Below, one piece after another: positions 45,498-54,861 of a stretch of DNA of 64,000 bases. The position numbers and the translations under genes are program-made. This stretch comes from Candidatus Litorirhabdus singularis. Lineage in GTDB: Bacteria; Pseudomonadota; Gammaproteobacteria; Pseudomonadales; Halieaceae. Location: assembly GCF_026262625.1 (NCBI RefSeq), contig NZ_SHNN01000002.1, positions 744,001-808,000 of the forward strand, given 5' to 3'. Each line of letters starts with the position of its first letter. Position 1 is the first letter of the stretch. A model generated the notes under the pieces. The model saw nothing but the letters and a program-made list of their open reading frames with translations. It was not told the origin of the DNA and made no database searches.

Positions 45498-46604
45498 TTG
45501 AAAACACGCGCCGCTATCGCAGTCGCAGCGGGTAAACCGCTAGAAATCGCCGAGGTTGACCTGGACGGACCACGTGCCGGTGAAGTACTGGTCGAGATCA
45601 TGGCTACCGGCATCTGTCATACCGACGCTTTCACACTGTCAGGAGATGATCCCGAGGGCGCCTTTCCTGCGATTTTAGGTCATGAAGGTGCAGGCATCGT
45701 CCGTGAAGTGGGCGCCGGTGTTACCTCCGTCAAGCCCGGTGATCACGTAATCCCTTTGTACACACCCGAGTGCCGCGAGTGTAATTTCTGCCTGCACCCA
45801 AAAACCAACCTGTGTCAGGCAATCCGTGAAACTCAGGGCCAGGGCGTGATGCCCGACGGCAGCTCACGCTTTTCTCTGGATGGGACGCCCATACTGCATT
45901 ACATGGGATGCTCAACGTTTTCTAACTTCACCGTGCTACCCGAAATTGCGTTAGCCAAAGTACGTGAAGACGCGCCTTTCGACAAAATCTGTTACATCGG
46001 TTGCGGTGTGACTACCGGCGTCGGCGCCGTGGTCTATCGTGCTCAGGTTGAGGCCGGTTCCAATGTCGTTGTATTCGGTCTCGGCGGTATCGGGTTGAAC
46101 GTTATTCAGGGTGCCGCTATGGTCGGCGCTGGGAAAATTATTGGTGTCGACATTAACCCCGCCAAAGTCGAGTTGGCGCGCAAATTTGGCATGACTGACT
46201 TCATCAACCCTACTCAGGTCGACAATGTGGTTGAAGCCATCCAGGACCTGACTGGTGGCGGTGCCGATTACAGCTTTGAATGCATTGGTAACGTCGACGT
46301 GATGCGACAGGCGCTGGAGTGCTGCCACAAGGGGTGGGGTGAAAGCTATATTATTGGGGTTGCCGGCGCCGGCAAGGAAATTGCCACCCGCCCGTTTCAA
46401 CTGGTCACCGGCCGCAGCTGGCACGGGGTAGCATTTGGCGGCGCCCGCGGTCGTACCGATGTGCCTAAAATCGTTGACTGGTACATGGAAGGGAAGATCA
46501 ATATCGATGATCTCATCACCCACACTATGCCACTAAACGATATCAACAAAGGCTTTGACCTGATGCACGCAGGCGAGAGTATTCGCTCGGTCGTGGTTTA
46601 CTGA
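45498..46604 (+). CDS. frmA: S-(hydroxymethyl)glutathione dehydrogenase / class III alcohol dehydrogenase
   Basis: A 368-aa zinc- and NAD-dependent dehydrogenase that oxidises the glutathione adduct of formaldehyde. The catalytic zinc ligands include ICHTD and GHEGAG, and the structural zinc Cys cluster is in CRECNFC followed by TNLC. The NAD motif is GLGGIG. The frame runs up to 45429, but TTG 45498 has GGGAG 8 nt before it and gives the family's usual length and N-terminus. The fghA partner follows after 14 bp. Confidence 0.94.
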   Translation: MKTRAAIAVAAGKPLEIAEVDLDGPRAGEVLVEIMATGICHTDAFTLSGDDPEGAFPAILGHEGAGIVREVGAGVTSVKPGDHVIPLYTPECRECNFCLHPKTNLCQAIRETQGQGVMPDGSSRFSLDGTPILHYMGCSTFSNFTVLPEIALAKVREDAPFDKICYIGCGVTTGVGAVVYRAQVEAGSNVVVFGLGGIGLNVIQGAAMVGAGKIIGVDINPAKVELARKFGMTDFINPTQVDNVVEAIQDLTGGGADYSFECIGNVDVMRQALECCHKGWGESYIIGVAGAGKEIATRPFQLVTGRSWHGVAFGGARGRTDVPKIVDWYMEGKINIDDLITHTMPLNDINKGFDLMHAGESIRSVVVY

Positions 46605-46618
46605 AAACTGGAGTGACA

Positions 46619-47458
46619 ATGGAACAGGTAGGCTTAAACCACTGCTTTGGCGGCCAGCAGTTGCGCTTTCGGCACCAGGCCGAAAGCCTCGATTGCGCCA
46701 TGCATTTTTCGGTGTATTTACCGCCACAGGCAGAGCGCGGACCAGTGCCCGTACTCTACTGGCTATCTGGGCTAACCTGCACCGATGAAAATTTCGTCAA
46801 TAAAGCCGGTGCTCAACGTTATGCCGCCGAGCACGGTATTGCGGTCGTTGCTCCGGATACCAGTCCGCGCGGCGAAGGCGTAGCGGACGATCCTGAAGAG
46901 GCATGGGATTTTGGCTTGGGAGCCGGGTTCTATCTTAACGCGACACGCGAACCCTATGCCCATCATTACCAGATGTACGACTATATAAGCACTGAGCTGC
47001 CGGCCTTAATCACTAAGCAGCTGCCGGTGGACACGGAGCGCGCGGCTATCAGCGGCCACTCTATGGGTGGACACGGGGCTTTGTGCATTGCTTTGAAAAA
47101 CCCGGGGCAGTATCGATCTGTTTCTGCTTTTGCGCCCATCGTTGCACCATCGCAGGTGCCCTGGGGACACAAGGCCTTTAGCAACTATCTGGGCAATGAT
47201 CAGGCAACTTGGCAGCAATGGGATAGCTGTGCACTGATCCGCGCTGGCGCGGCTCAAGTACCTATGCTGATCGATCAGGGCGACGCGGATGACTTTCTGA
47301 CAGAACAGTTACGCCCGGAGCTCCTACAGCAAGCCTGCGAAGAGAGCGGCTACCAGGCACGAATCAGAATGCAGTCAGGCTATGACCACAGCTACTTTTT
47401 TATCGCCAGTTTTATTGGGGGGCACATCGCCTTTCACGCCGCGGCGATGGAGCAGTAA
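46619..47458 (+). CDS. fghA: S-formylglutathione hydrolase
   Basis: A 279-aa esterase-D-type hydrolase that splits S-formylglutathione to formate and glutathione, completing formaldehyde detoxification begun by FrmA. The nucleophile is in GHSMGGHGA near residue 147, Asp in QGDADDFL near 222, and His in GYDHSYFF near 256. Its [13 protein letters not shown] motif forms the oxyanion site. ATG 46619 is preceded by GGAG. It forms an operon with frmA. Confidence 0.93.
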   Translation: MEQVGLNHCFGGQQLRFRHQAESLDCAMHFSVYLPPQAERGPVPVLYWLSGLTCTDENFVNKAGAQRYAAEHGIAVVAPDTSPRGEGVADDPEEAWDFGLGAGFYLNATREPYAHHYQMYDYISTELPALITKQLPVDTERAAISGHSMGGHGALCIALKNPGQYRSVSAFAPIVAPSQVPWGHKAFSNYLGNDQATWQQWDSCALIRAGAAQVPMLIDQGDADDFLTEQLRPELLQQACEESGYQARIRMQSGYDHSYFFIASFIGGHIAFHAAAMEQ

Positions 47459-47509
47459 GACTGCCCAAGCCTGTTCAGGGTGCTGCACCAGGCACTTGCA
47501 ACTCGACAC

Positions 47510-48295
47510 TCAACCCACGGTGGGGAACATCATGCCCTGCCAGCTACGACGTTCAAACGGCTGCCACTGCCCCTGTGCCTGGGCCAAGCGCTCCGCCAAC
47601 AGATACCAAATGCTAGGGTTATACGTCATGCCACAGTGGCTACCGATCACTTCAATATTTTGCGCTTGCGGAAAACTGCCTTGCTGTATCGCAGAGCGCC
47701 AATTAACCACGCCGTCGCCGCGCGAGTAAACCGCCGTTGTCGGCACCCGTGGTGGCTGCGCCAGCACATACTGATCGATGCTGATCTCGTTATCCGGGTT
47801 AAGCAGTGAAAACAATCGTCGCGGATAAGAGCCAGTATCACGCCCCTCACCGAAGGGACTGCCCAGAGTAATAACTTGCCGCACCTGATGTGGCGCTTGC
47901 TTGGCCAGCTCTCTGGCGTATATGCCGCCGAGACTGTGGCCAACCAAAGTTACCGCCCCACCGCTGTCTGCCGCCAATTGGCTAACTCGCTCCAACGCCC
48001 GTTCCAACAAATCTCCGCGCGGGCCCATATTGCGACCTTCCTGCCAACCAACAGCCTGATAGCCCAATGATTGCAAATATCGGCACAGCGGGCCGTTATA
48101 GCGGTCATCGCTAAGAAAGCCCGGTATGACCATTACACCATGGCCATCGCCTGCGGGCTGGCTGCGCAGCCAGCGCCGACAAAGCGCCAGCGACGCGATT
48201 TCGCTCATGGCTCGTTGGGCCTCGGTCAGCGCCAGTAGAATATGTGGCGGCGGCATGGCCTCATCGACTTCGGATTTTAACGCGGTATTATTCAT
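47510..48295 (-). CDS. Lipase/esterase-like alpha/beta hydrolase
   Basis: A 261-aa hydrolase. The oxyanion motif is VIPGFLSDD near residue 54, the nucleophile is in LVGHSLGGIYAREL near 115, Asp in YSRGDGVVNW near 192, and His in SHCGMTYNP near 218. It is similar to PGAP1-like or triacylglycerol lipase folds. ATG 48295 is my choice from several in-frame starts; the SD is weak. The stop is 52 bp from the convergent fghA stop. Confidence 0.85.
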   Translation of the reverse strand: MNNTALKSEVDEAMPPPHILLALTEAQRAMSEIASLALCRRWLRSQPAGDGHGVMVIPGFLSDDRYNGPLCRYLQSLGYQAVGWQEGRNMGPRGDLLERALERVSQLAADSGGAVTLVGHSLGGIYARELAKQAPHQVRQVITLGSPFGEGRDTGSYPRRLFSLLNPDNEISIDQYVLAQPPRVPTTAVYSRGDGVVNWRSAIQQGSFPQAQNIEVIGSHCGMTYNPSIWYLLAERLAQAQGQWQPFERRSWQGMMFPTVG

Positions 48296-48373
48296 AACTT
48301 GGCGGGGCGCAGTGCCTACAGCTAAAACGATGCCAAGCAGTGTAACATGCTGGCTGCAGGTGTTAAGAAGGTT

Positions 48374-48394
48374 AAAAAAAGGGCCGCGAGGCCC
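48374..48394 (-). terminator. Terminator of the psp operon
   Basis: GGGCC-GCGA-GGCCC (48381-48394) is followed on the minus strand by seven Ts (As at 48374-48380). It lies 25 bp downstream of the pspC stop, overlapping the upstream part of the lipase gene's leader. Confidence 0.85.
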
Positions 48395-48418
48395 ATACAT
48401 CAAATCACCGAAACGATA

Positions 48419-49012
48419 TCAGAGCTTGCTGAACTCTTTGTTGAGATTGTACTGTCTAGAGGTCACATAGGACTCCATATCTTCCACCCGACCCAGCGCA
48501 GCATCCAGACGCTCACGCGCACGCTGCAAACGAACTGCCGGGCTTTCCCCATAGCGAAACATCTTGCGCGGCCGATACGTGTGATAATTCTCGTCGTAAT
48601 CCATTGCAACCTCTACATCGTCGCTACCAGTGTAACCGTCGCTAGCGTTGGCGCTATAGCGACGTCCAGAGCGGGCGTAAGCATCGGTATCGTCACCATT
48701 ACTGCGGCGCAGCGGCGCCAGCAACATCCAAGCTGCGACATAAGCCCAAAAAGCCAGCGGCCCCATAAACAGAAACAGCATAACGGCGGCAATGCGCACA
48801 ACCCAGTGATCGACTTCCCAGTGATCCGCCAACCCGGCACATACACCGGCGACCTTACCATCACGGGTATTACGGTACAGGTTCATCCCCCAGCCCGAGC
48901 GCCGTCGACTCTTAAAGCGTCTGGACTGACTACGATAGCCGCGACTATTTCCACTCCTACTGACGCTATCACTTGAATAGTAATCACGTCTCCTACGATG
49001 TCGTCTACCCAT
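48419..49012 (-). CDS. pspC: Phage shock protein C-like envelope protein
   Basis: A 197-aa protein. The PspC domain begins about residue 43 (NLYRNTRDGKVAGVCAGLADHW) with one hydrophobic segment (VMLFLFMGPLAFWAYVAAWMLL). It is unusual in having a 40-residue Arg/Ser-rich N-terminal tail (GRRHRRRRDYYSS) and an acidic, Tyr-rich C-terminal cytoplasmic region ending in a helical segment. PspC senses envelope stress with PspB. It is the last gene of the operon, 3 bp after pspB, and it is followed by a terminator. Confidence 0.9.
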   Translation of the reverse strand: MGRRHRRRRDYYSSDSVSRSGNSRGYRSQSRRFKSRRRSGWGMNLYRNTRDGKVAGVCAGLADHWEVDHWVVRIAAVMLFLFMGPLAFWAYVAAWMLLAPLRRSNGDDTDAYARSGRRYSANASDGYTGSDDVEVAMDYDENYHTYRPRKMFRYGESPAVRLQRARERLDAALGRVEDMESYVTSRQYNLNKEFSKL

Positions 49013-49015
49013 GAG

Positions 49016-49273
49016 TTACACCTCCTCCTGCTGTGTTCGCGCTCGTTGCTGGCGCCAATCTGGATGATCTGCATCCAGGATAGACTCCAATGTTTCAATA
49101 CGATCTGCCAACGTGTCTACTGTTTCCAACATTTGCTCAACAGCCGCGCGATCTTCATGATTCAAACTTCTGGATGAGCGATTGACGCTGCGATAGTGCA
49201 TTGTTAGCCAGATTGGAACGACCACTGTCAGAAACAGAATAGTCGGTACAAACATAAACTCGAGAAACTTCAT
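49016..49273 (-). CDS. pspB: Phage shock protein B
   Basis: An 85-aa protein with one N-terminal TM (VPTILFLTVVVPIWLTMHY) and a leucine-zipper-like coiled coil (VEQMLETVDTLADRIETLESIL), the standard PspB layout. PspB and PspC relieve PspA inhibition of PspF under membrane stress. It lies between pspA and pspC. Confidence 0.92.
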   Translation of the reverse strand: MKFLEFMFVPTILFLTVVVPIWLTMHYRSVNRSSRSLNHEDRAAVEQMLETVDTLADRIETLESILDADHPDWRQQRARTQQEEV

Positions 49274-49283
49274 GCTTTAGTCC

Positions 49284-49979
49284 CTATTCAGATTGCGCGA
49301 CTGAGCTTTCTGACTTTACACCCATCTCCTGCTTGAGCCGGGCCAACTCATCGTTAAGTAGCTCATCTTCCTGTAGTGACTCAATTTCACTGGCCAGGTC
49401 CGGCGCCACCTGACGGCCGAGATCCATAGACTCCAGCTGCCCCTCCAGGTCATCCATACGGCGCTCAAACTTATCAAATTTCTGAAACGCATTATCCAAT
49501 GCCTCGCGATGAATTTGACGCTTGACCTTGATGCGGGACTCTACCGTTTTGCTGCGCATTACCAGACTCTTTTGCTTGGCTCGTGCATCTGTCAGTTTCT
49601 GCTGGAGTTGGCCAATTTCTTCATTGAGCTGGTTAATATGCTCATCAGTGGCGGTCAATTCAGCGGTCACCGTTGCCAGCTCCTCCTCAATAGCACGCTT
49701 TTCCTGTAGTGCAGCTCGAGCCAGATCTTCGCGGCCCTTGGAAATCGCGAGCTTCGCCTTCTCCTCCCAGCCGCGCGCCTCCTCTGCAACCTGCTCGCAG
49801 CGTCGCTCTGCGCTCTTGCGCTCCGCCAGGATACGGGCCGAGGAACTGCGCACCTCTACCAAGGTATCTTCCATCTCCTGAATAATCAGGCGGATCATTT
49901 TCTGCGGATCTTCGGCCTGATCCAGAATGGAATTAATATTCGAATTGATAATGTCTGTCATGCGGGAAAAAATACTCAT
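49284..49979 (-). CDS. pspA: Phage shock protein A
   Basis: A 231-aa all-helical ESCRT-III-like protein. The amphipathic N-terminal helix MSIFSRMTDIINSNINSILD is followed by RLIIQEMEDTLVEVRSS and long coiled coils. PspA binds PspF in the resting state and coats damaged membranes. Length and order fit. It is preceded by a 65-aa membrane protein gene, from which it is 21 bp distant. Confidence 0.94.
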   Translation of the reverse strand: MSIFSRMTDIINSNINSILDQAEDPQKMIRLIIQEMEDTLVEVRSSSARILAERKSAERRCEQVAEEARGWEEKAKLAISKGREDLARAALQEKRAIEEELATVTAELTATDEHINQLNEEIGQLQQKLTDARAKQKSLVMRSKTVESRIKVKRQIHREALDNAFQKFDKFERRMDDLEGQLESMDLGRQVAPDLASEIESLQEDELLNDELARLKQEMGVKSESSVAQSE

Positions 49980-50000
49980 GGTCTTACTCCGAAATACAAC

Positions 50001-50198
50001 TTAATGAAACAAGGTGCGGTGTTCGCGAGGACGGTAGGTGTCAGTCCGGGGTAGACCAAACCAGTACAACGCCTCAATCACTGCCACAATTTGTAAAAAT
50101 GTCATAACAACGATCCAGGGACCGAGAAAAACGCCACCAAAAGCACAGATCACCGCTACCGCGGCATAAATCAAAACCCTTTCCTCCAATGCGCTCAT
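50001..50198 (-). CDS. Small membrane protein heading the psp operon
   Basis: A 65-aa protein with a hydrophobic core that could form two TM helices (LIYAAVAVICAFGGVFLGPWIVVMTF and more) and a basic tail (RTDTYRPREHRTLFH). It sits between the sigma-54 promoter and pspA, where E. coli has no gene. It is not a clear PspD or PspG. Position says it belongs to the membrane-stress response. Confidence 0.7.
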   Translation of the reverse strand: MSALEERVLIYAAVAVICAFGGVFLGPWIVVMTFLQIVAVIEALYWFGLPRTDTYRPREHRTLFH

Positions 50199-50283
50199 CT
50201 TAACCCCCTGTTAACTCTTGATTGGGCCCTGCCACACTGCCGGCGGCTTGGGCGTGTCTGCAATGCTGCAACACCTAAGCTAT

Positions 50284-50300
50284 TACACATTCCGTGCCAA
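50284..50300 (-). promoter_or_regulatory. Sigma-54 promoter of the psp operon
   Basis: On the minus strand TTGGCACGGAATGTGTA gives the -24 element TTGGCAC exactly and a -12 TGTA. This is close to my recollection of the E. coli pspA promoter, which also has TGT at -12. It lies about 86 bp before the first gene of the operon. PspF sites should lie between here and 50422. Confidence 0.8.
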
Positions 50301-50422
50301 CATTGTTAAGTCATTGATATAGTTGCCTTTTAAGGTATGGAGAGGTCAAAATCCAGACCCCAATAGGTTATTTTTACTCTTTTATGGTGTATTTAGCCTT
50401 ATTGATTGGTATATTTGACCTC

Positions 50423-51472
50423 ATGCCTCGTGAACAAGAACATATGGTGGGTAATTCCATAGCCCTCAACGACACCTTGGAACACGTCTCCAGAGTGGCG
50501 CCCATAAACCGCCCGGTGTTGGTTGTTGGCGAGCGCGGAACTGGTAAAGAATTAATCGGAGAACGCCTGCACTACCTTTCAACACGCTGGGAGGGCCCGC
50601 TGGTCAAGGTCAACTGCGCAGCGATCGCCGAGCCCCTGCTCGAATCAGAGTTATTCGGACATGAGCCTGGCGCCTTTACAGGAGCGACACGCACCCATCA
50701 AGGCCGCTTTGAGCGCGCCGACGGTGGCACCCTGTTTCTCGATGAACTAGGCACTATGTCCAGCGGGCTGCAGGAGAAACTATTGCGTCTGGTTGAATAC
50801 GGGGAATTCGAGCGTCTAGGCGGCCAAACCACCCTGCAGGTCGATGTCAGAGTCGTCGCCGCCACCAACGCCGACCTGCAACGCCTGGCGGCAGCAGGAG
50901 AGTTTCGGGAGGACTTGCTCGATAGACTCAGCTTCGATGTTATTCACCTGCCACCTTTGCGCCACCGCCAGAGCGATATTCCAGAACTGGCCCACCACTT
51001 TGCTGTGCAAATGTGCAGTGAACTAGGCTGGGACCTCTTCCCGGGTTTTACCAACGAGGCAGCTCTGGCCCTGCTCCGCCACCCCTGGCCAGGTAATGTC
51101 CGCGAGCTGAAAAATGCCGTGGAGCGCTCGGTCTACCGCTGGGAAACGCCAGAGCAGCCGCTCGACACAGTGGTGCTAGACCCTTTCTACAATCCATGGC
51201 AAGACCCGCCACTGGAACCAGCCGACAACGAGCGCGACACTTCTATCACCCTACCGCCCGCCCAGCCCGTTCGCGCGACTACACCTGCCACCCCTGATTT
51301 CGGCGCGGCAGTGCGCAGGCACGAGCGCGGCTTGCTGAGCAACGCGCTACAACAGCACCAACATCATCAGGGTGATACTGCTCGCGCACTGGGCCTAAGT
51401 TACGACCAATTACGCGGCCTGTTACGCAAACACGGCTTGACCGGTGCAACACGGAATCCACAGCCTTCGTGA
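50423..51472 (+). CDS. pspF: Psp operon sigma-54 activator PspF
   Basis: A 349-aa AAA+ enhancer-binding protein without a regulatory receiver domain, as in PspF. Walker A is GERGTGKE, the sigma-54 contact loop GAFTGA is intact, Walker B is LFLDELG, and the Fis-type HTH is at the C-terminus (GDTARALGLSYDQLRGLLRKHG). It is divergent from the psp operon. The frame begins at 50384; ATG 50423 matches the family N-terminus better. Confidence 0.94.
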   Translation: MPREQEHMVGNSIALNDTLEHVSRVAPINRPVLVVGERGTGKELIGERLHYLSTRWEGPLVKVNCAAIAEPLLESELFGHEPGAFTGATRTHQGRFERADGGTLFLDELGTMSSGLQEKLLRLVEYGEFERLGGQTTLQVDVRVVAATNADLQRLAAAGEFREDLLDRLSFDVIHLPPLRHRQSDIPELAHHFAVQMCSELGWDLFPGFTNEAALALLRHPWPGNVRELKNAVERSVYRWETPEQPLDTVVLDPFYNPWQDPPLEPADNERDTSITLPPAQPVRATTPATPDFGAAVRRHERGLLSNALQQHQHHQGDTARALGLSYDQLRGLLRKHGLTGATRNPQPS

Positions 51473-51486
51473 TACACTCAGATGCT

Positions 51487-51773
51487 ATGTCCAACGCTCT
51501 GACCAACGCTCTGACCAACGCACAAACAGATCAACTGACAACCACCATAAGCACCCTGGGTAGTGCGTCATTCAGCGCCAGCCTGCTCGACTTCGTGCGC
51601 AGTTTTGCCCGCTTCGAAGCGCCCCAGAAGGTTTTTCCGACTCTGGGTTTTACCAAATCTACTACAGTAATAATGCGACCATTGAACTGGTCACCTATCT
51701 GGCGCGATCCATTGAAGGGTTAACGCCATTGGATGTTACCGACCCTTTACTGTTACTTTCTCGCAGCAGCTAA
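51487..51773 (+). pseudogene. Fragment of a LuxR-type regulator, frameshifted
   Basis: From ATG 51487 the frame reads SNALTNALTNAQTDQ, then ISTLGSASFSASLLDFVRSFARFEA, which recalls the N-terminus of LuxR-type regulators. Near 51630 coding character seems to move to another frame (FYQIYYSNNATIELVTYLARSIEGL) and ends at 51773. There is no HTH domain left. This is a weak, inferred call. Confidence 0.3.
51491..51526 (+). repeat. Three tandem 12-bp units
   Basis: CCAACGCTCTGA occurs twice in tandem (51491-51514) and is followed by the diverged CCAACGCACAAA. In frame it encodes repeated NALT. It is probably a slippage product in the degraded ORF. Confidence 0.75.
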
Positions 51774-51859
51774 CATTACCAGGGTATAAACTGCCAAAGA
51801 CCCCATCAAAATAGTGCACGACATCTTGATTCACGCACTGCAGCGCAAAGGAAATCACT

Positions 51860-53317
51860 ATGACACTGAATCTAAGCGACCGCGGCCTGCTCCATCATCA
51901 GGCCTATATCAACGGCAAGTGGGTAGACGCCGACGACAATGCCACTTTTAGCGTGAAAAACCCGGCTAGTGGTACTGAGATTATCGCCGTTGCAAAAGTT
52001 GGCCAAATCGAGACTCGTCGCGCTATAGCGGCAGCAGAAACCGCCATGCGGGACTGGCGCCAGCGTCCAGCGAAGGAACGCGCCCAGATTCTGCGCCGCT
52101 GGTTTGACCTGATGATGCAACATCAGGAAGATCTCGCGATTATTATGACAGCTGAACAGGGCAAGGTGCTTGCCGAGTCACGCGGCGAGGTTGCCTACGG
52201 CGCGTCATTCGTCGAATGGTTTGGCGAGCAGGCCAAGCGAGTAGATGGTGATGTCATACCTGGACCCGGTGCCGACCGTCGTATTGTCTGCATCAAACAA
52301 CCGGTAGGCGTAGTAGCGGCTATCACTCCCTGGAACTTCCCAAACGCGATGATCGCGCGCAAGGCTGCACCTGCGCTTGCCGCCGGTTGCTCCATTGTCA
52401 TCAAACCTGCCAGTGAAACTCCATTATCCGCTTTCGCCATGGCTGAATTGGCGGACCGCGCCGGGGTACCTGCCGGAGTGCTCAATGTGGTCGCGGGCAG
52501 TAGCGGCCCGATCGGCGGCGAGCTGACCAGCAACCCCGGAGTTCGCAAACTTACATTCACCGGCTCCACCCCCATCGGCAAAATGCTGCAACAGCAGTGT
52601 GCGGCCACTATGAAGAAAACATCGATGGAATTAGGCGGCAACGCCCCTTTCATCGTGTTTGATGACGCTGATATTGATGCCGCGGTTGTCGGCGCTATGA
52701 TCTCCAAGTATCGCAACTCAGGGCAGACCTGTGTCTGCTCCAACCGAATATTTGTGCAAGACAAGGTTTACGAAGAATTTGTGGAAAAACTGGTCGCTGC
52801 GACCAAAGAGCTGGTTGTCGGTGACGGTATGCAAGAGGGCATCACCACTGGCCCGCTAATCAACGCCGGGGCCGTGGCTGATGTGGACGCACTGGTACAA
52901 ACTTCTATTGATCAGGGCGCACAAGTAGCGCTAGGCGGCTCGCGTCATGAATTGGGCGACTGCTACTACCAGCCTACTATCCTCACCGGCGTGACTTCGG
53001 AAATGGCAGTCTTTCGCAACGAAATTTTTGGACCGGTAGCACCCGTCATTCGCTTTTCCAGCGAAGCAGAGGTAATTGCTATGGCCAACGACACTGAGTT
53101 TGGCCTGGCCTCATACTTTTATACCCGCGACATCGGTCGAGTATGGCGTGTTGCGGAGGCGCTGGATTACGGCATCGTCGGTATCAATGAGGGCATCATC
53201 TCCAACGAGATGGCGCCGTTTGGCGGGGTCAAGGAATCCGGCTCCGGACGCGAAGGCTCGAAATACGGTATGGACGATTATCTCGAGATCAAGTACATGC
53301 TGATGGGGGGGCTGTAG
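51860..53317 (+). CDS. gabD: Succinate-semialdehyde dehydrogenase, NAD(P)-dependent
   Basis: A 485-aa aldehyde dehydrogenase of the GabD type, oxidising succinate semialdehyde to succinate. TPWNFP is near residue 155, the general base is in ELGGNAPF, the nucleophile Cys in GQTCVC near 293, and the C-terminus GGVKESGSGREGSKYG is characteristic. AAGGAA precedes the ATG. No GABA transaminase gene is adjacent, so it may serve other semialdehydes. It converges on glpK. Confidence 0.9.
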   Translation: MTLNLSDRGLLHHQAYINGKWVDADDNATFSVKNPASGTEIIAVAKVGQIETRRAIAAAETAMRDWRQRPAKERAQILRRWFDLMMQHQEDLAIIMTAEQGKVLAESRGEVAYGASFVEWFGEQAKRVDGDVIPGPGADRRIVCIKQPVGVVAAITPWNFPNAMIARKAAPALAAGCSIVIKPASETPLSAFAMAELADRAGVPAGVLNVVAGSSGPIGGELTSNPGVRKLTFTGSTPIGKMLQQQCAATMKKTSMELGGNAPFIVFDDADIDAAVVGAMISKYRNSGQTCVCSNRIFVQDKVYEEFVEKLVAATKELVVGDGMQEGITTGPLINAGAVADVDALVQTSIDQGAQVALGGSRHELGDCYYQPTILTGVTSEMAVFRNEIFGPVAPVIRFSSEAEVIAMANDTEFGLASYFYTRDIGRVWRVAEALDYGIVGINEGIISNEMAPFGGVKESGSGREGSKYGMDDYLEIKYMLMGGL

Positions 53318-53325
53318 CTAGAAAA

Positions 53326-53350
53326 AGGACTAGCGACCGCAGTGGTCGCT
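53326..53350 (-). terminator. Terminator between gabD and glpK
   Basis: The stem AGCGACC-GCAGT-GGTCGCT (53332-53350) is followed on the minus strand by a CTTTTTC run. It lies 10 bp after the glpK stop and may also serve gabD. Confidence 0.7.
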
Positions 53351-53359
53351 GCCTGATAA

Positions 53360-54850
53360 TCAGCCAATAGCGCGTTGCACCGCCGCATGCCAGGATTGTA
53401 GCCGCGCGGTACGACGCTTGGCTGACATTTGAACTTTGAATTCACGGTCAGCCCGCCACACCTTACTCACTTCTTTTTTGCCCGCCCATAAACCCACACC
53501 AATACCTGCCAGATAAGCTGCTCCAGCCACTGTGGTTTCAGTCATCACCGGTCTGATCAGTTTACGCCCTAATACGTCCGCCTGAATTTGCATCAACAGG
53601 TCGTTGGCGGCGGCACCACCGTCGACCCGCAGCGGCTTCATCGGCTTACCGAGATCCTTCTCCATCGCGCGCAGAATATCGACATTCTGTAATGCCATTG
53701 CGTCCAACGTAGCGCGGGCTATATGGCCGCGGTTAGACCCCCGGGTCAGGCCGGTCAGCGTGCCGCGCGCCTCAGGCTCCCACCAGGGTGCACCCAGCCC
53801 GGTCAGTGCCGGTACAAACTCTACCCCGTCATGATCTGTAACGCTGGCGGCCAAAGGCTCTATCGCCGCCGCCGACTTGATTAAGCCCAATTCATCGCGT
53901 AGCCACTGCACGGCGGCGCCGCACACAAAAGCACCGCCCTCTAGTGCGTAGGTGGGGGTTTTCTCCCCCGCCAACTGCCAGCCAATAGTGGTCAACACGC
54001 CGGCTTTAGAGGCCAGCATACGGTTACCGGTGTTCATGAGAATAAAAGAGCCGGTACCAAAGGTGCACTTGGCATCACCCACCGCAAAACACGCCTGCCC
54101 AAACAGCGCAGCCTGTTGATCCCCCGCCATACCCGCAACAGGTATTCCATCGGGAAGACCCGGGACACCATGAGTCACGCCCATGACACCGCTGGAGGGC
54201 ACGATTTCGGGCAGGATACCCTCAGGAACCTCAAACAGCTTCAGTAATTCGCGATCCCATTTGACGGTGCCTATATTCATCAGGGAGGTACGCGAAGCAT
54301 TGGAGACGTCAGTCACGTGGTGACGTCCACCGGTCAGCTTCCAGACTAAATAACTGTCGATAGTGCCGGCCCGGACCTTGTCCTTGGCCAGCAAACCCTT
54401 GATACCCTTCGCGTTCTGCAGCAACCAACGGAACTTGCTGGCAGAGAAATACGGGTCCAGCACCAAACCCGTTTTGCGCCTAACCTTGGGCTCTAGCCCT
54501 TCACTTTGCAGTTGCCGGGTATACTCGGTGGTTCTTCGACACTGCCATACGATAGCGTTGTGCAAAGCCTCGCCGGTATCGGCATGCCAAAGCAGCGAGG
54601 TTTCACGCTGGTTGGTAATGCCAATGGCGGCGATCTCAGAAGGTTTGCATAGCTTGCGCCGCTGTAAAGTGCGCAACCCCTTAACCACAGAATTCCAGAT
54701 GTCTGCCGGGCGATGTTCAACCCAGCCCGGACGCGGATATATCTGCGGATACTCGTAATTGACCTCGCCACAGAGGTGACCGCGTTGATTCACCAGGGCT
54801 ACCGTTGTACCGGTAGTGCCCTGGTCTATGGCGAGTATATAAGCAGCCAT
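53360..54850 (-). CDS. glpK: Glycerol kinase
   Basis: A 496-aa FGGY kinase that makes glycerol 3-phosphate with ATP. The N-terminal phosphate loop is AIDQGTTGTT, the FGGY signature GLGAPWWEPEARG is near 350, and RVDGGAAANDLLMQ is near 405. The length is standard. The aldehyde dehydrogenase gene lies 11 bp upstream in the same direction, which suggests that the two are coexpressed. No glpF or glpD is in the window. Confidence 0.95.
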   Translation of the reverse strand: MAAYILAIDQGTTGTTVALVNQRGHLCGEVNYEYPQIYPRPGWVEHRPADIWNSVVKGLRTLQRRKLCKPSEIAAIGITNQRETSLLWHADTGEALHNAIVWQCRRTTEYTRQLQSEGLEPKVRRKTGLVLDPYFSASKFRWLLQNAKGIKGLLAKDKVRAGTIDSYLVWKLTGGRHHVTDVSNASRTSLMNIGTVKWDRELLKLFEVPEGILPEIVPSSGVMGVTHGVPGLPDGIPVAGMAGDQQAALFGQACFAVGDAKCTFGTGSFILMNTGNRMLASKAGVLTTIGWQLAGEKTPTYALEGGAFVCGAAVQWLRDELGLIKSAAAIEPLAASVTDHDGVEFVPALTGLGAPWWEPEARGTLTGLTRGSNRGHIARATLDAMALQNVDILRAMEKDLGKPMKPLRVDGGAAANDLLMQIQADVLGRKLIRPVMTETTVAGAAYLAGIGVGLWAGKKEVSKVWRADREFKVQMSAKRRTARLQSWHAAVQRAIG

Positions 54851-54861
54851 GGCTGCCAGAC

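Larger units (their letters stand above)
51473..51859. other. 387-bp stretch between pspF and gabD
   Basis: It holds a degraded LuxR-like reading frame, three 12-bp repeats (51491-51526) and the gabD promoter. I see no intact gene. Confidence 0.5.

Noticed and set aside
45951-46523. 190-aa ORF on the minus strand opposite frmA
   Set aside because: It is a mirror of codon bias in frmA; no motif or ribosome site.
51491-51526. Short tandem repeats as a possible CRISPR array
   Set aside because: The units are 12 bp and contiguous with no spacers, and there are no cas genes.
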